Of a stretch of DNA of 64,000 bases, positions 23,101 to 37,555 are shown piece by piece. The stretch comes from Theocolax elegans. Taxonomy: Eukaryota > Arthropoda > Insecta > Hymenoptera > Cerocephalidae. Location of the stretch: assembly GCA_026168455.1 (NCBI GenBank), contig CM047427.1, forward strand, positions 63,306,162-63,370,161, read 5' to 3'. The position numbers and the translations under genes are program-made. The number at the start of each line of letters is the position of its first letter. Within the stretch, counting starts at the first letter, position 1. The notes under the pieces are model-generated. The model was not told the DNA's origin, made no database searches, and worked only from the letters and a program-made list of their open reading frames with translations.

Positions 23101-24759
23101 ATTTTTTATTAGGGGGAAAAAATGTAATGTATAATTAAATGAAGTGTATAGTATAATTAAATTTAAACGTTAAACTTAACGTATATGAATCTAAACTTAA
23201 AAATAAGTAACATCATTCGTCGTTTATCTGTTTTATCTATATTTTTTCTTCTATCGTATATAATGTACTTTTTGAGTCTCTAGAAATCTGTAAGAGTGTA
23301 AGATAAAAAGCAATACTCAAGAGTAAAGTGTAAAAGGAAAATCAAATCTTTTCAATAAAAGAAATCGTCATTCGATCAGTTTAAAAAATTCGAACTTTAC
23401 GAAATATTCCAAGTTTAATATATATAGTTTAATAAATTATTGTTTAAAATTATTTTTCACTACGAGACCCGTAAAATATGATTTTACGTACTTTGTAAAT
23501 ATTAAAATCATCAGTTTTAAGTACACGGGTTTCCTCAATAGTATTATTAATGTCTTGGTTGTAATAAACAGTGAGTGTATTTGCAATAATCAAACAGTGA
23601 TTCGTACACACTGTAATTATCATTAACATGAATAGGACTATATACAATAAAATATTAAGTTGACTGAACACTGCAATTATTGAGGTAAAAGAAATCAACA
23701 TTATTTAATCGGTTCTTTATAATATTAGAAAAAACCTGCGTAAACACGTGCATGTAGTGATAAGGTTAAGATGAGCAACGCTATTGTTACAATGTGGTAA
23801 CGAAGCAACAACACGAAGAAAATAAAATAACCGAGATGAAAAATAAAAGTGAATTAAACGTTTAATTTTTTTAACGTAGAATTATATTGAAATATTATAA
23901 TCAATCGACGATCAAATGATACGAAAGAATAAATTTTATGGCGCAATTAATATTTGCCATTGACATCATAGCGCTAATAAATTTTTTGTTGAATTTTCTT
24001 TGTCAGAGACATACAATCGTATGCGATGAGTATACCTATAATTTATTTCTTTTGATTTGTCATATTAGGAAATATTTATACGTAGGTATTGCTTCTGTAG
24101 TTGATGCTAACTAACGCTAGAGTTATGGTTTCACATAAAATACCATTTTATAAAATTATTTTTTAAAATAAATTTATAATCGTATTTCGATCAAACAAGG
24201 TGACGCTTGATCACCTTGCAAGTTATTCAATAAAAGTATAAGACTTTAAATCGATTATGTCATGTAGTTCGACGTGAATATATACGTAGATTTGGTGAGC
24301 AATATAAAGTGTATATGAATATAAACGATTTACCCCAAAGTTTAAGAAGAGAATCTGCATCAATTCGGCTAGAATATCTAACGAATCAAAGTTTTAATTA
24401 AAACTCTACTATTTTCGACTTTAAATAATAATTAAAAGTTTATTAGCATCCGAGTTACTTCAATTTACGCAAAGCTCATTTTTCTTTAGATTATGAGTTC
24501 TCTTTTGAAAGTCAATTTTAAGCAGAAAATTATACTATAATTTTGTTATACTTTGCATATATTTTGATGTGAAAATGCAACAGGTTCCAAAACATGTGTC
24601 AGTTACTGAATAACGTGTTGTAACTGTTATCGATATTTATACTTAGGTATTACCAAAAAGTGTTGCAATATTGATAACAGGTGCGTAGCATTGTTTTTTC
24701 TTTTTTAATTAAAGAAAAGAATCAATTAGGTTTTCGTAAGGATATATTTTTTCTGTATA

Positions 24760-24811
<52 letters not shown>

Positions 24812-27800
24812 CACACTTTAATATTCTCAAAAATAAAATTCAATTTATTTGTGGTTATTCGATTACTTACACAACTTATATAAAGTAAGACGATAATCTG
24901 GCAATCATTTAAAAATATAAATTGTAGTAGAATCATCACACACATTAAGTGTGAATATTAAGTGTTTACTTGTATTTTAATTATTAAAATTACTATTTTA
25001 CTTCTAAAATAAAAATATATTTTAATTAGTAGACTTGTAAATAAATTAATACTAAATTTGTTTCTAAAAATTAATGCAAGTACATAGTTATTGTTGTTAT
25101 AAATGTAGAAAAAGAATGACAGACGTAACGTTTTCAAAATTAGAATTAATATTAAACTAAATGCTCACTCTTATTAACAAAATACAATTAACGAATGAAG
25201 TAATAAATTTCTTTCCCTTTAAAATTATCAAAATAGCATAAAATACAGCATCATAGTAAATAATGACATTAGGTAAATAAAAGACAAGCGGAAAACAAGT
25301 TATATACTGATATGCACGCAATTTTAATAGAATGGTCCCCGTAAAACCACGAGTGATTTGCGTGCGGTTGATGATTTGTCCAGTGAGGATTACCGCGACT
25401 CGTCGCGATTGACAGTCGCATACTTGTTTCTTTTTATTCTCGTAACCTACCGACGTGTCTTCGAGGTCATGACTCTGCACTTGATAAATTGATGAATCGC
25501 ACCGAACTTCAGATTTATTGTGCGAAATTTTCATGTGACGATTTTTTCTGCATATATAGAGATTGTTTTATTTAAAATCATGACCTGTATTGCAAATAAG
25601 AATTAAAGAACATCAAGGACTTGAAAGTATAAGAAATTTAAATTTCCAATTGTTTGTTTTTATAATCGCTTTTTTTCTTTATTCTTCTTTAATTAAAAAT
25701 AATTATTTAAATTACTTTTAAATGCGATTATATTTCATATTTTTATATTTTATACGGTTGATTACATTTATATATTTAGAAACAAAATTGTAAAATTCAT
25801 AAAAAATGCAGTATTTTGTACACTTGGCCTTAGTATTCGTAGTTGTAAGGTAAAATACAGAAATAAATAAAGTTATAAAATAAAACTTGGAAAGTTTTAA
25901 AATTTTCCTCTGCAAGAAAAAGAATTGTTAATATCTTTCATACATTTGAAACTTTGTTAAAAAATGTTTTCAAAATGTTAATTTAATATGTTAAACATAA
26001 TTGTTTGATTGACCAGTCCTGTCATTCGATTAAATATATTTTAATTTGCGTTTGTTTTAAAATTATCATTAAAAAGAGTACTATGCACGTATTTATTTGT
26101 TCAAATATTTTATTCATCTAACTTAATTATGTCGAGAATAATTTATGATATAATAAAGATGACTATTATTACTTTTTGCAGATGATAAAAGTATATACTT
26201 CAGGACGGATGATGATTTCCTGATGATATTTTTGAGGCCATGCAAGTTTTATCCAGAGAGTGCTTACGCACTTATGAGGCGGATCGCGGAATTCAAGCAG
26301 AAAAATATTTCGCTATTGGATAATCTTATGCCTTCCGATGAAAAGAGCGCTATTTTCGATAACGTAGTCAATGTACTTAAGGGTCGTGATCACAAGCAAA
26401 GACGTGTATTATTCGTGAATGCTGGCAAAAGCTGGGATCCCTCCCGAGTCAGTGCTGACCAAATATTCCGTATCTTCTATCTCGTGCATGAAGTTGCTAT
26501 TCTCGAACTGGAAACACAGGTACAACGACATTTTATTATTTATTTTCTTAATTTTCATCAACACGTTGAACTATTATGCGTTATCGAAAAACATATTTTT
26601 GAAAAACAAACTTTTTGTAGTAATTATTCCATATTTTGTTTAGTCACTTATGGAAAGATTTTAAATTCTCAAATAGTATATGTTCTGTATTAATTAGTAT
26701 ATGTTCTTAAAATTAATAGTAATGTAATGTTCATTCAGTGCCTGACATGCCATCATAAGGTAATTTAAAAACGCGTTTAAAGCAATGAAAGCTGCGTCGA
26801 TAATGTAGGAAATACAAGGCCCACGGAGCTTAAATTGTAATTGTCATTTTTTACGTTTAACGTATATATAAATCGAAAAATATTGTAATGTTATGCGGTA
26901 CTATATAATTTTATTTATACATTTGTAAATTATTACAAATAAGTGGTATATAAAATGTATGCAAAATATTTGCAAAGACAATAATGATTGTGTACTGATA
27001 TTATACTAACGTAAATCTCGAAGTACGTTACAGAAGTATATTAAATATTTTATTTTACGACTTTTTTTAATTTTTAAGTACGTAGTATGGTATTCACACT
27101 AAATGAAAATAAATTCAACAATGTTTTGCAATATTTATATAATACGTTTAGATTAAACCTTAAGATTATAGTAAATTAATTCTTAAAAAAAACATCGAAT
27201 TTATGCAGACTAATATTAAAAATTATTTACATGTTTTTTAGTAAATTTGGTATAAAATATGATGCGATGATGATCTTATTTATGTTATACGTAAATATTG
27301 CTTTCTTATTATAATTTCCCTTTCTTTGTTAGTTTTAATAACGCCTTAAATAAAATTAATATTTTCTCTACATTTTATCGTAAAGAGTATTGAATTAATA
27401 ACATTTTATTTCTGAGAAAGTTTTATAGATATAAGAACCGGATTTTCTTATTAAGGCATATTTAACAGGAATTTCGTTTAAATAAAAAATCTATTATTTC
27501 AGTATGTTTTAAATTACCAATATATACTGCTGAAAAGTGATACAATTATGTTAGAATTAAGGAAATTCATAATTTTGATTGTCTTTATCTATTTAATTGT
27601 TGCCAAAGATTTAAAATATAGATTTCAAGTGTTTCAGTCTTTGTCTTTACACAATCAATGTATTAAATCTGCTTGCATGCTGTAGCTGATAAGCGTAAAG
27701 AAAAATAAGTAAAGTGATTGGTCAAATGTAGATTTTTTAAATTGATCAAGTACATTACTTATCAGGCAAATTACCTTCACCTTCTATATATTTAGCTTTT

Positions 27801-30560
27801 ATGACTTAACATAAAGAAATGTGCAATAAATGGTTTTATTATCTATAATTTTAAACTCTTAATAGAATTTTGGGCATTTTTAATGCTTTGAAGCTAAAAA
27901 TAACTTATTCATGTTAATTACTTTTATATAGTTTTTTAGGTTAAAATTATATATTTTTTTATTTTTTTATAATTATCCAAAAATAATAATATTGAAAAAA
28001 ATTGTTTACTTATATGTAAAAATGTTGTTCCCACTATTACCAGGGATTTTGATATTTTTTTGTTACATATTTTTAATGATAATGGAATGATACGTATATT
28101 ATACATTTATTCTAGGTACGAGGAGTAGTTGTAATTATGGACTTCGATGGTCTCTCGATGAAACAAGTTTTAGGTTTAACACCATCCTTCAGTATGAGAC
28201 TTCTTAGTTTTATTCAAGATGCGATGCCGATTCGACTCAAAGAGGTATGCAAAATTTTATAAAAATTAAAGTCTTAAATTGGATACGTCCAATGAGTATT
28301 AGCTTACCATTTAAAATAAGATTTGTTTTGATATTTTTAAAAGTTTCCTGGATAATTTTACAAAGAAATATGTACGCACAATTTTAAAATATTTAATTTT
28401 TATGCGGGTGATCGTGTGCAAGTTTATTAATTGATATATTAATTATCATTGAACAGCTAATAATTCCTTTTTTAGGTCAGCTTAAAACGTCTATGGACCT
28501 AAACATAAAACGTAAATTATACTTTTCTGTTTCTTGTTTCAGGTTCACATAGTCAAAGAACCTTTCATCTTTAACATGGTGTGGAAAATGTTCAAGCCCT
28601 TCATCCGAGAGAAACTAAAGAATCGTCTGTTCTTCCACGGAACGAAAATGTCATCGCTTCACAAATATATGGCACCTTCCCATCTCCCTAAAAATTATGG
28701 CGGTGATTTGCCTGAAATCGATTATACAGGTGGCGACTGGTACCCTACTTTTACAAAATACGAAGACCATATTAGAGGTAAAGAATTTTACACAATTTTA
28801 CTATTTTATTTTGTTACTTATATTTCTCGAAATATTTATACAGTATAATAGACTGTAAGAATTAAAATTTTAATCTGTTAATAGTATAGTATATGTTTTT
28901 GTTCATACATTTTTATTTAATTATATTTTGCAACTTGAATAAATGATTACATTAATCATTGTATACACAGAAGTTATACCGAGTAATTACTATTTATTAT
29001 TACTGAAATAAAATCTATTTGGAGAATACATTTTATTAAGTACATTGCTTAATCGAATGAAAAATGTGTGTTATATTAAACAAAATGTTTCTATGCTTAT
29101 TACAAATTGCGTACAAATATTTACTACATCACACATAAAACTGCAAATATGTATGAATTTTGTTTTCATTCTTGAACATCATGAATGAACAAGCGCACAA
29201 CAAGAAAGTATTGTGATTTCATTGAATGTTTTACACGAGTAAAGAATATAAAAAAAAGAAAGTATATGTAGGTCTTTCTACTTTTATAGTGTAGGATGTA
29301 ATAAAGTACGAGTTTTGAATTGGTGTTAGATTCAGGTATTATGTAAACAATAAGCTGAAATAATGGCTGTGTAAGAACTCAGAGAAAAAAGGAAAGTCGT
29401 TTAAATATGTAAGTGAAAGTTATAAACTTAAACTTCATCCATGATTTTCATTTTCTTTTTATGGGATATTTTATTGGACTACCGGTATAATTTAATACAG
29501 CTGTATAAGTGAATCTTTCATGTACACTTGAAAAAGTATATTTTTTACAATGATGTAAAATAGTATTATTTAAAAATCGTATGATAATGCAGTTATATAT
29601 TGAATTTTTTTTTCTGTACCTAAAAGTTGAAAACATTAAAGTAAGCATGCTAAAGACAATTAAGACAGTCATTTTTATAAATTTCATTATTAAATTCATT
29701 AAAACACATTACTGTGTGTTTTTTGGTAAATACACTTTTATTATAATTTATTACAAAAATCAGAAGTATACTGTTTTCATGAATTAATGATACACAATTA
29801 TTAAATTTATACTATATTGTTAAATTAGATTAAAAAATATTGTTTAGTATTTGCTATTACGAAAATTTTTATTATTTAAAAGGCTAAACTATATTTTTTA
29901 AATTTAGTGTTTGAACAATAGAATTAGAAATTTGGAAATAAAATTAGAAATTCAAACTATAGTTTTTCATCTTTTGAAAGGATTTTACGAATATCAGAGT
30001 AAAGTATAATTTTCTATTAAATTCGCATCGCTATACTTGCATTTAAACAAATCCATAAGACCACAAATGTTAATATACTTTTGTAATTCAAAATGGTAAA
30101 CAAATACGTCAATGTACGAGGTCAATTTATATAGTCTTGTTTGTGTAAATCATAATGTTTTGTGAATTTTTCGACTGCCCTCAATTAATAGCCAGGCGTG
30201 AAAAATCGCTTTTTCTGCATTTCTGCGTGTTTCTTAACTTACATCACATTGATTAACACTGCTATACTTGAGTTTCGTCATCGACTTATAATTTCATTAC
30301 TAAGGACCCACGTTTCTCGATTTTACATTGTACGTTAGATTTTAATTTTGAATTATTAAAATATTCAATGACATGTATACCATTATATACAAATGCAATG
30401 AAAAGTCTTAGTGTAAAATATATTCTTTTAAAGATAGCGAATATGTATGGCAATTACAAAAAGGAACTAATGCGAATTAATGTGCTTAACTTCAAGTATA
30501 AATAATTATTTTACCTTCTTTGTTACAGATATGAATTCGTACGGATTGAGGAAGGATTGA
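20196..30560 (+). CDS. CRAL-TRIO lipid-transfer protein, alpha-TTP-like, 286 aa, five exons
   Basis: Coding exons 20196-20322, 26182-26519, 28116-28244, 28543-28777 and 30529-30560 splice in phase with GT-AG junctions to a 286-aa protein. The N-terminal CRAL-TRIO-N helical domain includes KELRETDENVKNGIAKL and the conserved FLRPCKFYPESAY. The Sec14-like lipid-binding domain follows, with GVVVIMDFDGLS, a hydrophobic lid region around LTPSFSMRLLSFIQDAMPIRLK, FNMVWKMFKPFIREKL and the C-terminal LPKNYGGDLP signature. Length and order fit the alpha-tocopherol transfer protein/clavesin-like family. Such proteins carry hydrophobic ligands (tocopherol, retinoids, carotenoids, phosphoinositides) between membranes in the cytosol; the ligand cannot be read here. 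Intron 1 is 5.9 kb. No defects seen. Confidence 0.92.
20323..26181 (+). other. Long intron 1 of first CRAL-TRIO gene
   Basis: 5.86 kb, AT-rich. It contains a (TA)n microsatellite at about 24754-24804 and two islands of higher GC: about 22640-22870 (with hairpin CCGATAA...TTATCGG at 22751-22775) and about 25315-25530 (with CGCGACTCGTCGCG). These islands are candidates for intronic regulatory sequence; no coding evidence is seen. Confidence 0.45.
26520..30528 (+). other. Introns 2 to 4 of first CRAL-TRIO gene
   Basis: Introns 26520-28115, 28245-28542 and 28778-30528. All AT-rich; no element or RNA gene recognised. Confidence 0.45.
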
Positions 30561-30727
30561 GAGACTGATTCTAATAAAATTGTAATTCCACACTCAATGG
30601 CGAAGTGAAGAAATGTTTATGTTCGCTATTTTATTTTTTTATAAACGATGTTATAGATAAGTTGATAATTAATTTTGTTGCGGTGTTATGATTTTTATTT
30701 TATGTACTTTGTGAGTATAATAATAAA
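30561..30727 (+). terminator. 3' UTR and polyadenylation signal of first CRAL-TRIO gene
   Basis: AATAAA at 30722-30727, about 160 bp after the TGA. Confidence 0.5.
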
Positions 30728-33700
30728 ATTTTTAACGTTTATTAGTAAAGCCGATGTTATCAGTTAATGCAACATGGTTTACCGATTTTCTATTACAATA
30801 CTATTGATAATAAAAGAAATTTGTCACTGTGCCTTTAAAGTTATTTTCGATATTTATTGACAATTAACACTTCTTTATTTTGTATAATATTGTATATCTA
30901 TACATAAATTAAATAAATTGAATTTTATTAAATCAAGTAGTATATTGGTTTAAACTTTATTTAAGCTACATAAATTATAGAAAGTATACGTAATAAGATG
31001 TACATAATAAAAGACTAACTTAATAAAATAGAATTTTGTTATAAAATTTAAAGCATATCATTTAAAAGTCATATATATTCTATTTTCCTTATAAGAAACA
31101 ACTATTAACTTAGAAATTAATACGTTGTGTTTTAATACCAAAATTAATTCAGCAGTCTATAAGCTACAAACAATTTTAAAAACGTACAAGCTCTAGGAAT
31201 TTAATTATTACTTGATTTTTCCAAAACAACATTAATCAAAACAAGTTTAACGTTTCAAAGAAGTTTCGATACGAAGCACATAAATGTTTTTAATGAATAA
31301 AAATAGCAATTGATGATATTTAAATATATAAGTTCAAAAAGTACTGTACGTTTAATATGCATTTTCGAAATATGCAAATGAATCGTTTTGGTTATGAAAC
31401 TTGAATTAAATACTAATAAAAATGCGTAAATTATTGACCATGATATTATTAAGTCATTTCCTTATACGTAATTATTACACGATACTTATCTACGTGCCAT
31501 TGAAATACCAATTTTGGAATATTAAGTAGAAAATAACACTATCAAATTTTTCAGTGAAAATATTATTCTAGAATAGAAAATATCTATAACTACTATGATA
31601 TAATAAGAAAAGTACAATATAAGTAACTGATTCTCGTAAATTATTTGACTTTTAAATAAGTGTGGTATGATTATTCATCTAATGATAATAGTCTTTTGAA
31701 TTTTCTAATGGGCATTTCGACAGCTTGAAACTCGAACGTAAAATTTGAAAAAACTACGAATGAACCTCTATACTGAAATCTTGACGAATCAAATGAAAAA
31801 CATCAGAAATATAGAAAATCAAATGTCTAGAATATAATGACAAACCTCTACTTCCTGGATCATTCATCGTGCAATTAAAATGAGTAAAATATGCAATGTA
31901 ATCATGTATGAATCAAAATGCAGAAACTAGCGGCTGCATGATAGAAAAAAAGTTATACTGGATATACTATCTAACAATGTTTTATAATAATGCTTTATGA
32001 TAAAGGATTGTCAAGTCCTTAAGTACAATATCATACGAAAATAATTGTTTCTAACTGCGAAGTAATAAGATATAATATAAATAAAGAGTTAAATATACAG
32101 TTTGAAAGTCTTACAGAGTATGTATTAATTAAAATAATTGAAAATAATCAAAATTGAACATTTTTAACAAAGTTACCGTTTAGAGCTTTTGTGTCCTCTC
32201 AAATCTTATGTAAATGAATCCATACTGTGCGAGTGCAACAAAGAAAGAATACTATCTGGCAACCCTGATTTTTAAGTTGGTGCAGTACAGGTCATTATCA
32301 AAAAGTGCAGTTGTTGTTTTTTCAATCGCTCAGAAAACGTTACCGATTGCGCAGAACAAAAGTTGTAAATTATCGATTTCCAACTATTCGAAACATAAAT
32401 AATGATTAATAATATTACTTATTGTTTGCTTATTATTACTTATATATTTACTTCTATATCAAAATAATGTTTTTTATAATGTTAAAATTGTTTTAAATAA
32501 AAAATAAATAAAAGTATTATTACGTGAGTTGAGAACCACATTATATATACTGTAACAATATATATATATAGTTATCAATTGTCGCTTTTACGATTTATGT
32601 ATAAAACTAAAAATTGAGAACAATTTGACATATAATTTACTTTTTCTACATTTTACTGATGAATTAATTTGTTAATTTTATATCATCATAAATTATTTTA
32701 TTCTTTTTTGATATTTGAGAAAAGTGTTATACATTGTGTACATTTCTATTTACTTATTAGTATAATCTGTAATAATTTATATTATAGGTCTACTATTTTT
32801 TATAGTATCAATAATAAGTACGATTAGTCGTAAGTATAATGCTATAAACTATGGGAGTTAACTAACATTACACGGTGCAATTATATGAAATTTTGTTGGG
32901 AATTTATTAACTATTAACCTTTTCCGTACGTTGAAGAGGATTTTAAAACCAATTATCAATTTAAATCCCCGCTCATAATATTCTTGAAATATTAATTATA
33001 ATAAAAATGTATTAATTACCATTATGTAAAGTTGTAACAATCATAGTTAATACATAGAACTGTTCTTCTACTTTTGCAACAATAGGTATATTTTTATAAG
33101 AATTAAGAATTGAAGATTTTTAATTGCGGGTTATTTGAAATTTGATTTTCCTAACAATGACGATAATATTTATGATGCTGTGAGCTACGAATAAAGTAGA
33201 CTTTTTAGATGGTCAGGGTGAAAGAGTATAATATTATATAGCTATGTACTAAAATCCAGAGTAAAATAAATGAGCGTTTAGAAATGTATACTCTAATTTG
33301 TAAAATTGTAATTAGTACAATTGTTGTAACAAGTATTCAAAGGCAGGAACAAATGACATGCGATCACATAGGCAATCAATTGTACACCGAGTTGAATACG
33401 ACATTTTTCGCCACATGTAAACGGCATGCAAAAGTAGAATACCATCTGAAACAGCAAGTAATTGTGTTTTTGAATTATGCAATGTAACATTGATTGAACG
33501 AGTTTGCATTACGACACGTGGTCACTATCCTCCTACACACGATATGCATAATACATACATACGGAAAAGGTCTGACTTATCAGAACTTTTCAGGGAACTT
33601 TAAAAAAAAATTAGTTCAATAGTACAGTAAAGTAAAGATAAATCGAGAGATACATATATGTCAAGATATATTACAAATGTCTGTAATTTATTAGCGATAT

Positions 33701-34480
33701 TCTTAATTAAAAGATGTAATGTATAATCAATGGAAAAGTAATCTTCTTAATTTGACAAACGTAAAGAAAACCATTTTCTTGCATTTAGCATGAAAAATGC
33801 GTAAACAAATGACTGTGTATTGAATAAGAGAAGAATTTTTATTTTTTTACCTAAAACTTGACAAAAGTAACTGTGTATAATATTTTATATTTTCACATGA
33901 TGTGAGCTGCGTACTACACAATTAATAATCAGTATTTTCACACAGGCTATTGTAAAATAGGTGTAGCCGTAACACTTGAACTTGTACGCATTGTAATGCA
34001 TTAAAGAAGTTACAGTCATTGCACTCAACAGGTGTTTTATTGGAGATATATCGTATAACATTATATAATTACAGTTTCTAATTTATGTATACGTGCACAT
34101 CCACGTACACATTATATACATGGATTTTTTTAAGTTTATTAGCAAGTTTATTAGCAACTAAACACATTTAACTCTCAACTTTCAAATCGCCTCTGTAATT
34201 GTCCATCTTTAAAACAATAACAATTATTGGGTATTGCTCTGTGTGACAAAAATTATAAACTGTAATTAGATTGAAATATGATAAATTATTCGATATAATT
34301 TTATGATATATTTTAAATTATTTGTAATTTAGAAGACTAACTAATAATACTGTACAGCTAGCATTATAATTTTAGCACGTTAAAAGAAAAAATTTTCGAC
34401 CGAATATTTCTTGGGAGTAAAGGGTACAGTAAATGCAGTATGTATACACCACATCACGATCATGGTATACTGGTAAAAAA
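30728..34480. other. AT-rich intergenic spacer
   Basis: No supported gene, RNA or mobile element. Occasional short TA runs. Confidence 0.4.
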
Positions 34481-34484
34481 AAGA

Positions 34485-34811
34485 GGTGGGGAAGATCGAG
34501 CTCGACTCGGTGCGTGTATCCATGGACTCGCCAGTGCAGTCGTCCACGCGAGGTCCGCGGCACCGGTTTGTGCTCACCTCTTTCGCCAATATCGGTTCCC
34601 TTTTACCAACTGTGCAGTATATAACGTAATACTTTTCTTCAAATATCCTGTTCTTTTTTCACTTATTCGTGTCGCGTTTGTGTCGTTGCCCTTTGCATTC
34701 CCATTTTTTCAATCATTCCATTTCATATTTTGTGCTTGTGTTTTTAGTTTTTTTTTATTCTTACGGTGATATTTAATTAATGTTTAATTAATGTTTAGAG
34801 AATTTATAAAA
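34485..34811 (+). promoter_or_regulatory. Candidate promoter and first exon of second CRAL-TRIO gene
   Basis: A compact CpG-rich island (about 34485-34600) is followed by TATATAA at 34618-34624. About 190 bp downstream lies a good splice donor, AAAGTGAGTG, with GT at 34812-34813. The second CRAL-TRIO coding exon has its own acceptor (TTGTTTACAG to 39189) 31 bp before the ATG, so a non-coding upstream exon is required. This is the best candidate in the spacer. Link by inference only. Confidence 0.35.
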
Positions 34812-37195
34812 GTGAGTGAAAGGATATAGCATCATAAGTGTTTTTTTTAAACAAGAGCATATATCTTTTTTCGTGTCTTTCGTTCGATAAAATTTAATAA
34901 TTAATTTCTCCAGATCTTTTTATTGCAGAATCATTAATATTTCTTTACCTGTCTTTATTTTCTCTGATCAATGAAGTTTTAGTTTTTATTAAATTATAAT
35001 AATTGTGTTTATAAAACATAATAGCAGAGGAGAATTTTTAAAATCTGCTAAAATAAGTTTTATAGCGTAGTACACTTCTTTCAGTTAATTCAATATTAAT
35101 TGAAAATGTAATACTTATTTTAAGTCTTATTTTATCAAACTACATTAAAATTAACATACTTTTAACATTTTAACATTACACACAGATTACACGCGCGTAT
35201 ATCCATACACACATGTATGCCCGTGTGCGTATAGAAATAACTTAATAAATTTACACAATAAAATAATTATATATTAATAAATTAATATATTAACAATTTT
35301 AAACAATTTCTAAGCGTGAATTTATATTAATTTTAATAAAAGAATCTTGGTACAGGTAATTTTACCTCGTTTACATTCCGACGTTTCTGCCGTACAAACT
35401 TTTCCTTTTACCGCAGAAATGCTCTGTTAGTAATATACAGTTACTTTCATGATTTAACTTACCTGCATCTGATACACTGCGCTTTCGTACATCATTATTC
35501 GCGGATGAAAAAGTAAGAGAAGTAATTTGCGTAAAATAACTCGAATGTATTTATACGACATGGTTTATCAATTTGCATAAACAATTACAATATTATTAGA
35601 TTATCACTCATGGAAATGTAATTTTACAATTTATCTACCCTCATAGAACAGTAACTATTCGCCGGTTTCTGGTGAGAAACGTCATATTTCGCTAAGTTAT
35701 GGTTTCAGTTGATAAAGTTTTAAACAGAGCAGATATTCGATATTTATAAATTTATGATGATGTATGATGTGTCATATTAATCTTTTAAATTATAGTAAAT
35801 AATTTTATTACTTAATTTGATAATTAGTTTATTTAAAGTTGTTTATATTATTTAAATAATTTATTTATTTATTGCGAAGGTTTATAGCTTACTAAATAGA
35901 TAATCTATTATATTTTTATCTATATTTAATTCATTATTCTATATATACACAGAAATCGTTTCTGCACATAAACTGGCGATATAGACTGATAAGATAAATT
36001 TATCTGCAATTGTAATCATTATTGTTACAATATAAATAATTAATATATATCGTTTAATTCAAAATAAATTTTCAATAATAATTCCTTTTGATAATTAAAA
36101 ATTACTTTTACATACATATTGTTTTTTTTTAATTAGAATCAATTAAATTTGTTTAGTTACAGTAAATTATAATAATAATTTTTTCTTTGGCAGGTAAAAA
36201 AAGTTACTAAATTAATAATCATTATAAATATATTTATTTTTGAATTAAATACACTTTGAATTTACCATAATTGTTAAATGATTTTTAACACGTACTTGTC
36301 AAGTGTGTCGACTATTTTATTAGTAATTATTTATGTAATCTATTGCATAATTACGTAAAACTGTTGGAATTTAGGAAGTTTTATTAGAAAAGTATGCAGC
36401 ATTTTTTACATTGATTACGAAATCGAAATCTTTAAACAAGGAAATGTATAGTAATTTTAAATTTGTATAAATTACATACTTGAATACCATATAAAAATAT
36501 TTATTATTCCACAAGAAAAAGGTACACATTTGAATGTAAAGGTACTCACATGATTTACATACACGTAAATTGTTATGTCATTTTAGATTTCTATAAGTCA
36601 GAGGTCGTGGGTTCATTTTACGGTTTCACCGAATTTTAATAGTTTTTCTAGCTTTCAACATAATTATATCATTATATTACCTGCTTCTTTTTTCTTTATT
36701 TCACTTCTTAAAGGTAAAAAGGCACAACTATTAAAACAGAAAAACTTGTATTCCGTGTTACTTTCACTGAGAGTATACTGTTTGACACAAAATCCCTTGT
36801 AGATTTTCTGTCTTATATTTTCGAGAACATTTCTACGTTCTTTATTACGCATTATTTTTTTCTTTAATTTCATTAAATTTTCAGTATCTTCTTAACTATA
36901 ACTTTTACATACTTGTTCAATTACAAGATACTAATAAAAATAAGTAAGCAGGTAACATAATTGATTTTATTTAAATATTAATTGATAATGTTGTGTGAAA
37001 TATTTATGTTTTGTCGATTTTATAAATTATCAAGTAAGAAATAATACTTATACTTAATTGAAAATGTGAATTGATATCAAATTGATTATATAATTATTAT
37101 AAGTGGTATTTATTGCAAAAACAAAAAAAAATACTTTTCGATTATTTTTTAATTTTCTTTTACATAAGCACATTTTCTTGAATGCACTATGCTAT
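34812..37195. other. AT-rich spacer (possible first intron)
   Basis: No gene or recognisable repeat. Confidence 0.35.
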
Positions 37196-37555
37196 TCCAG
37201 TAGTATATTGGACCCAAATTACAGGAATCTGCACCTTTTAACTAAAAATATATATTTAAAACATTGAATTAAAAATCTGAAAAAACTCATACAGTTAGCT
37301 TAAAACATAAGAAAGGGCTTGAAGTTTTAATTTTTTTAAGAAACAATCATTTTTTAAATAATAATTGAGTATACAATTTTTGATCGGTAAATTTGCATAA
37401 AAAAGGCATAAACTTTGAATTTTTTAACCAAACATCTTAATCGAATCATGGATTTAAAAATTTGGAAAAATTTGGGTATATAATTTAAAACATGCCTAAG
37501 GGCCTGATGTTCAGAGGTTTTTTAAAAAATTTATTCATTTGTTTATAAAAAAGTT
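37196..37555 (-). mobile_element. Truncated TTAA-type MITE (copy 6)
   Basis: Starts near TTGGACCCAAATTACAGGAATC and follows the order of the inverted copy at 3748: CTGCACCTTTTAAC, GAAAGGGCTTGAAG, CATGCCTAAGGGCCTGATG, TTTGTTTATAAAAAAG. The outer ends are lost, so no TTAA is visible. Confidence 0.6.

Noticed and set aside
34440..34769. 109-codon open frame through the CpG island in the spacer
   Set aside because: Composition follows the GC island, it then turns into Phe/Leu-rich AT sequence, and there is no recognisable domain.
36603..36615. GGTCGTGGGTTCA, similar to a tRNA box B
   Set aside because: No box A at the right distance and no cloverleaf-like pairing around it; not a tRNA gene.
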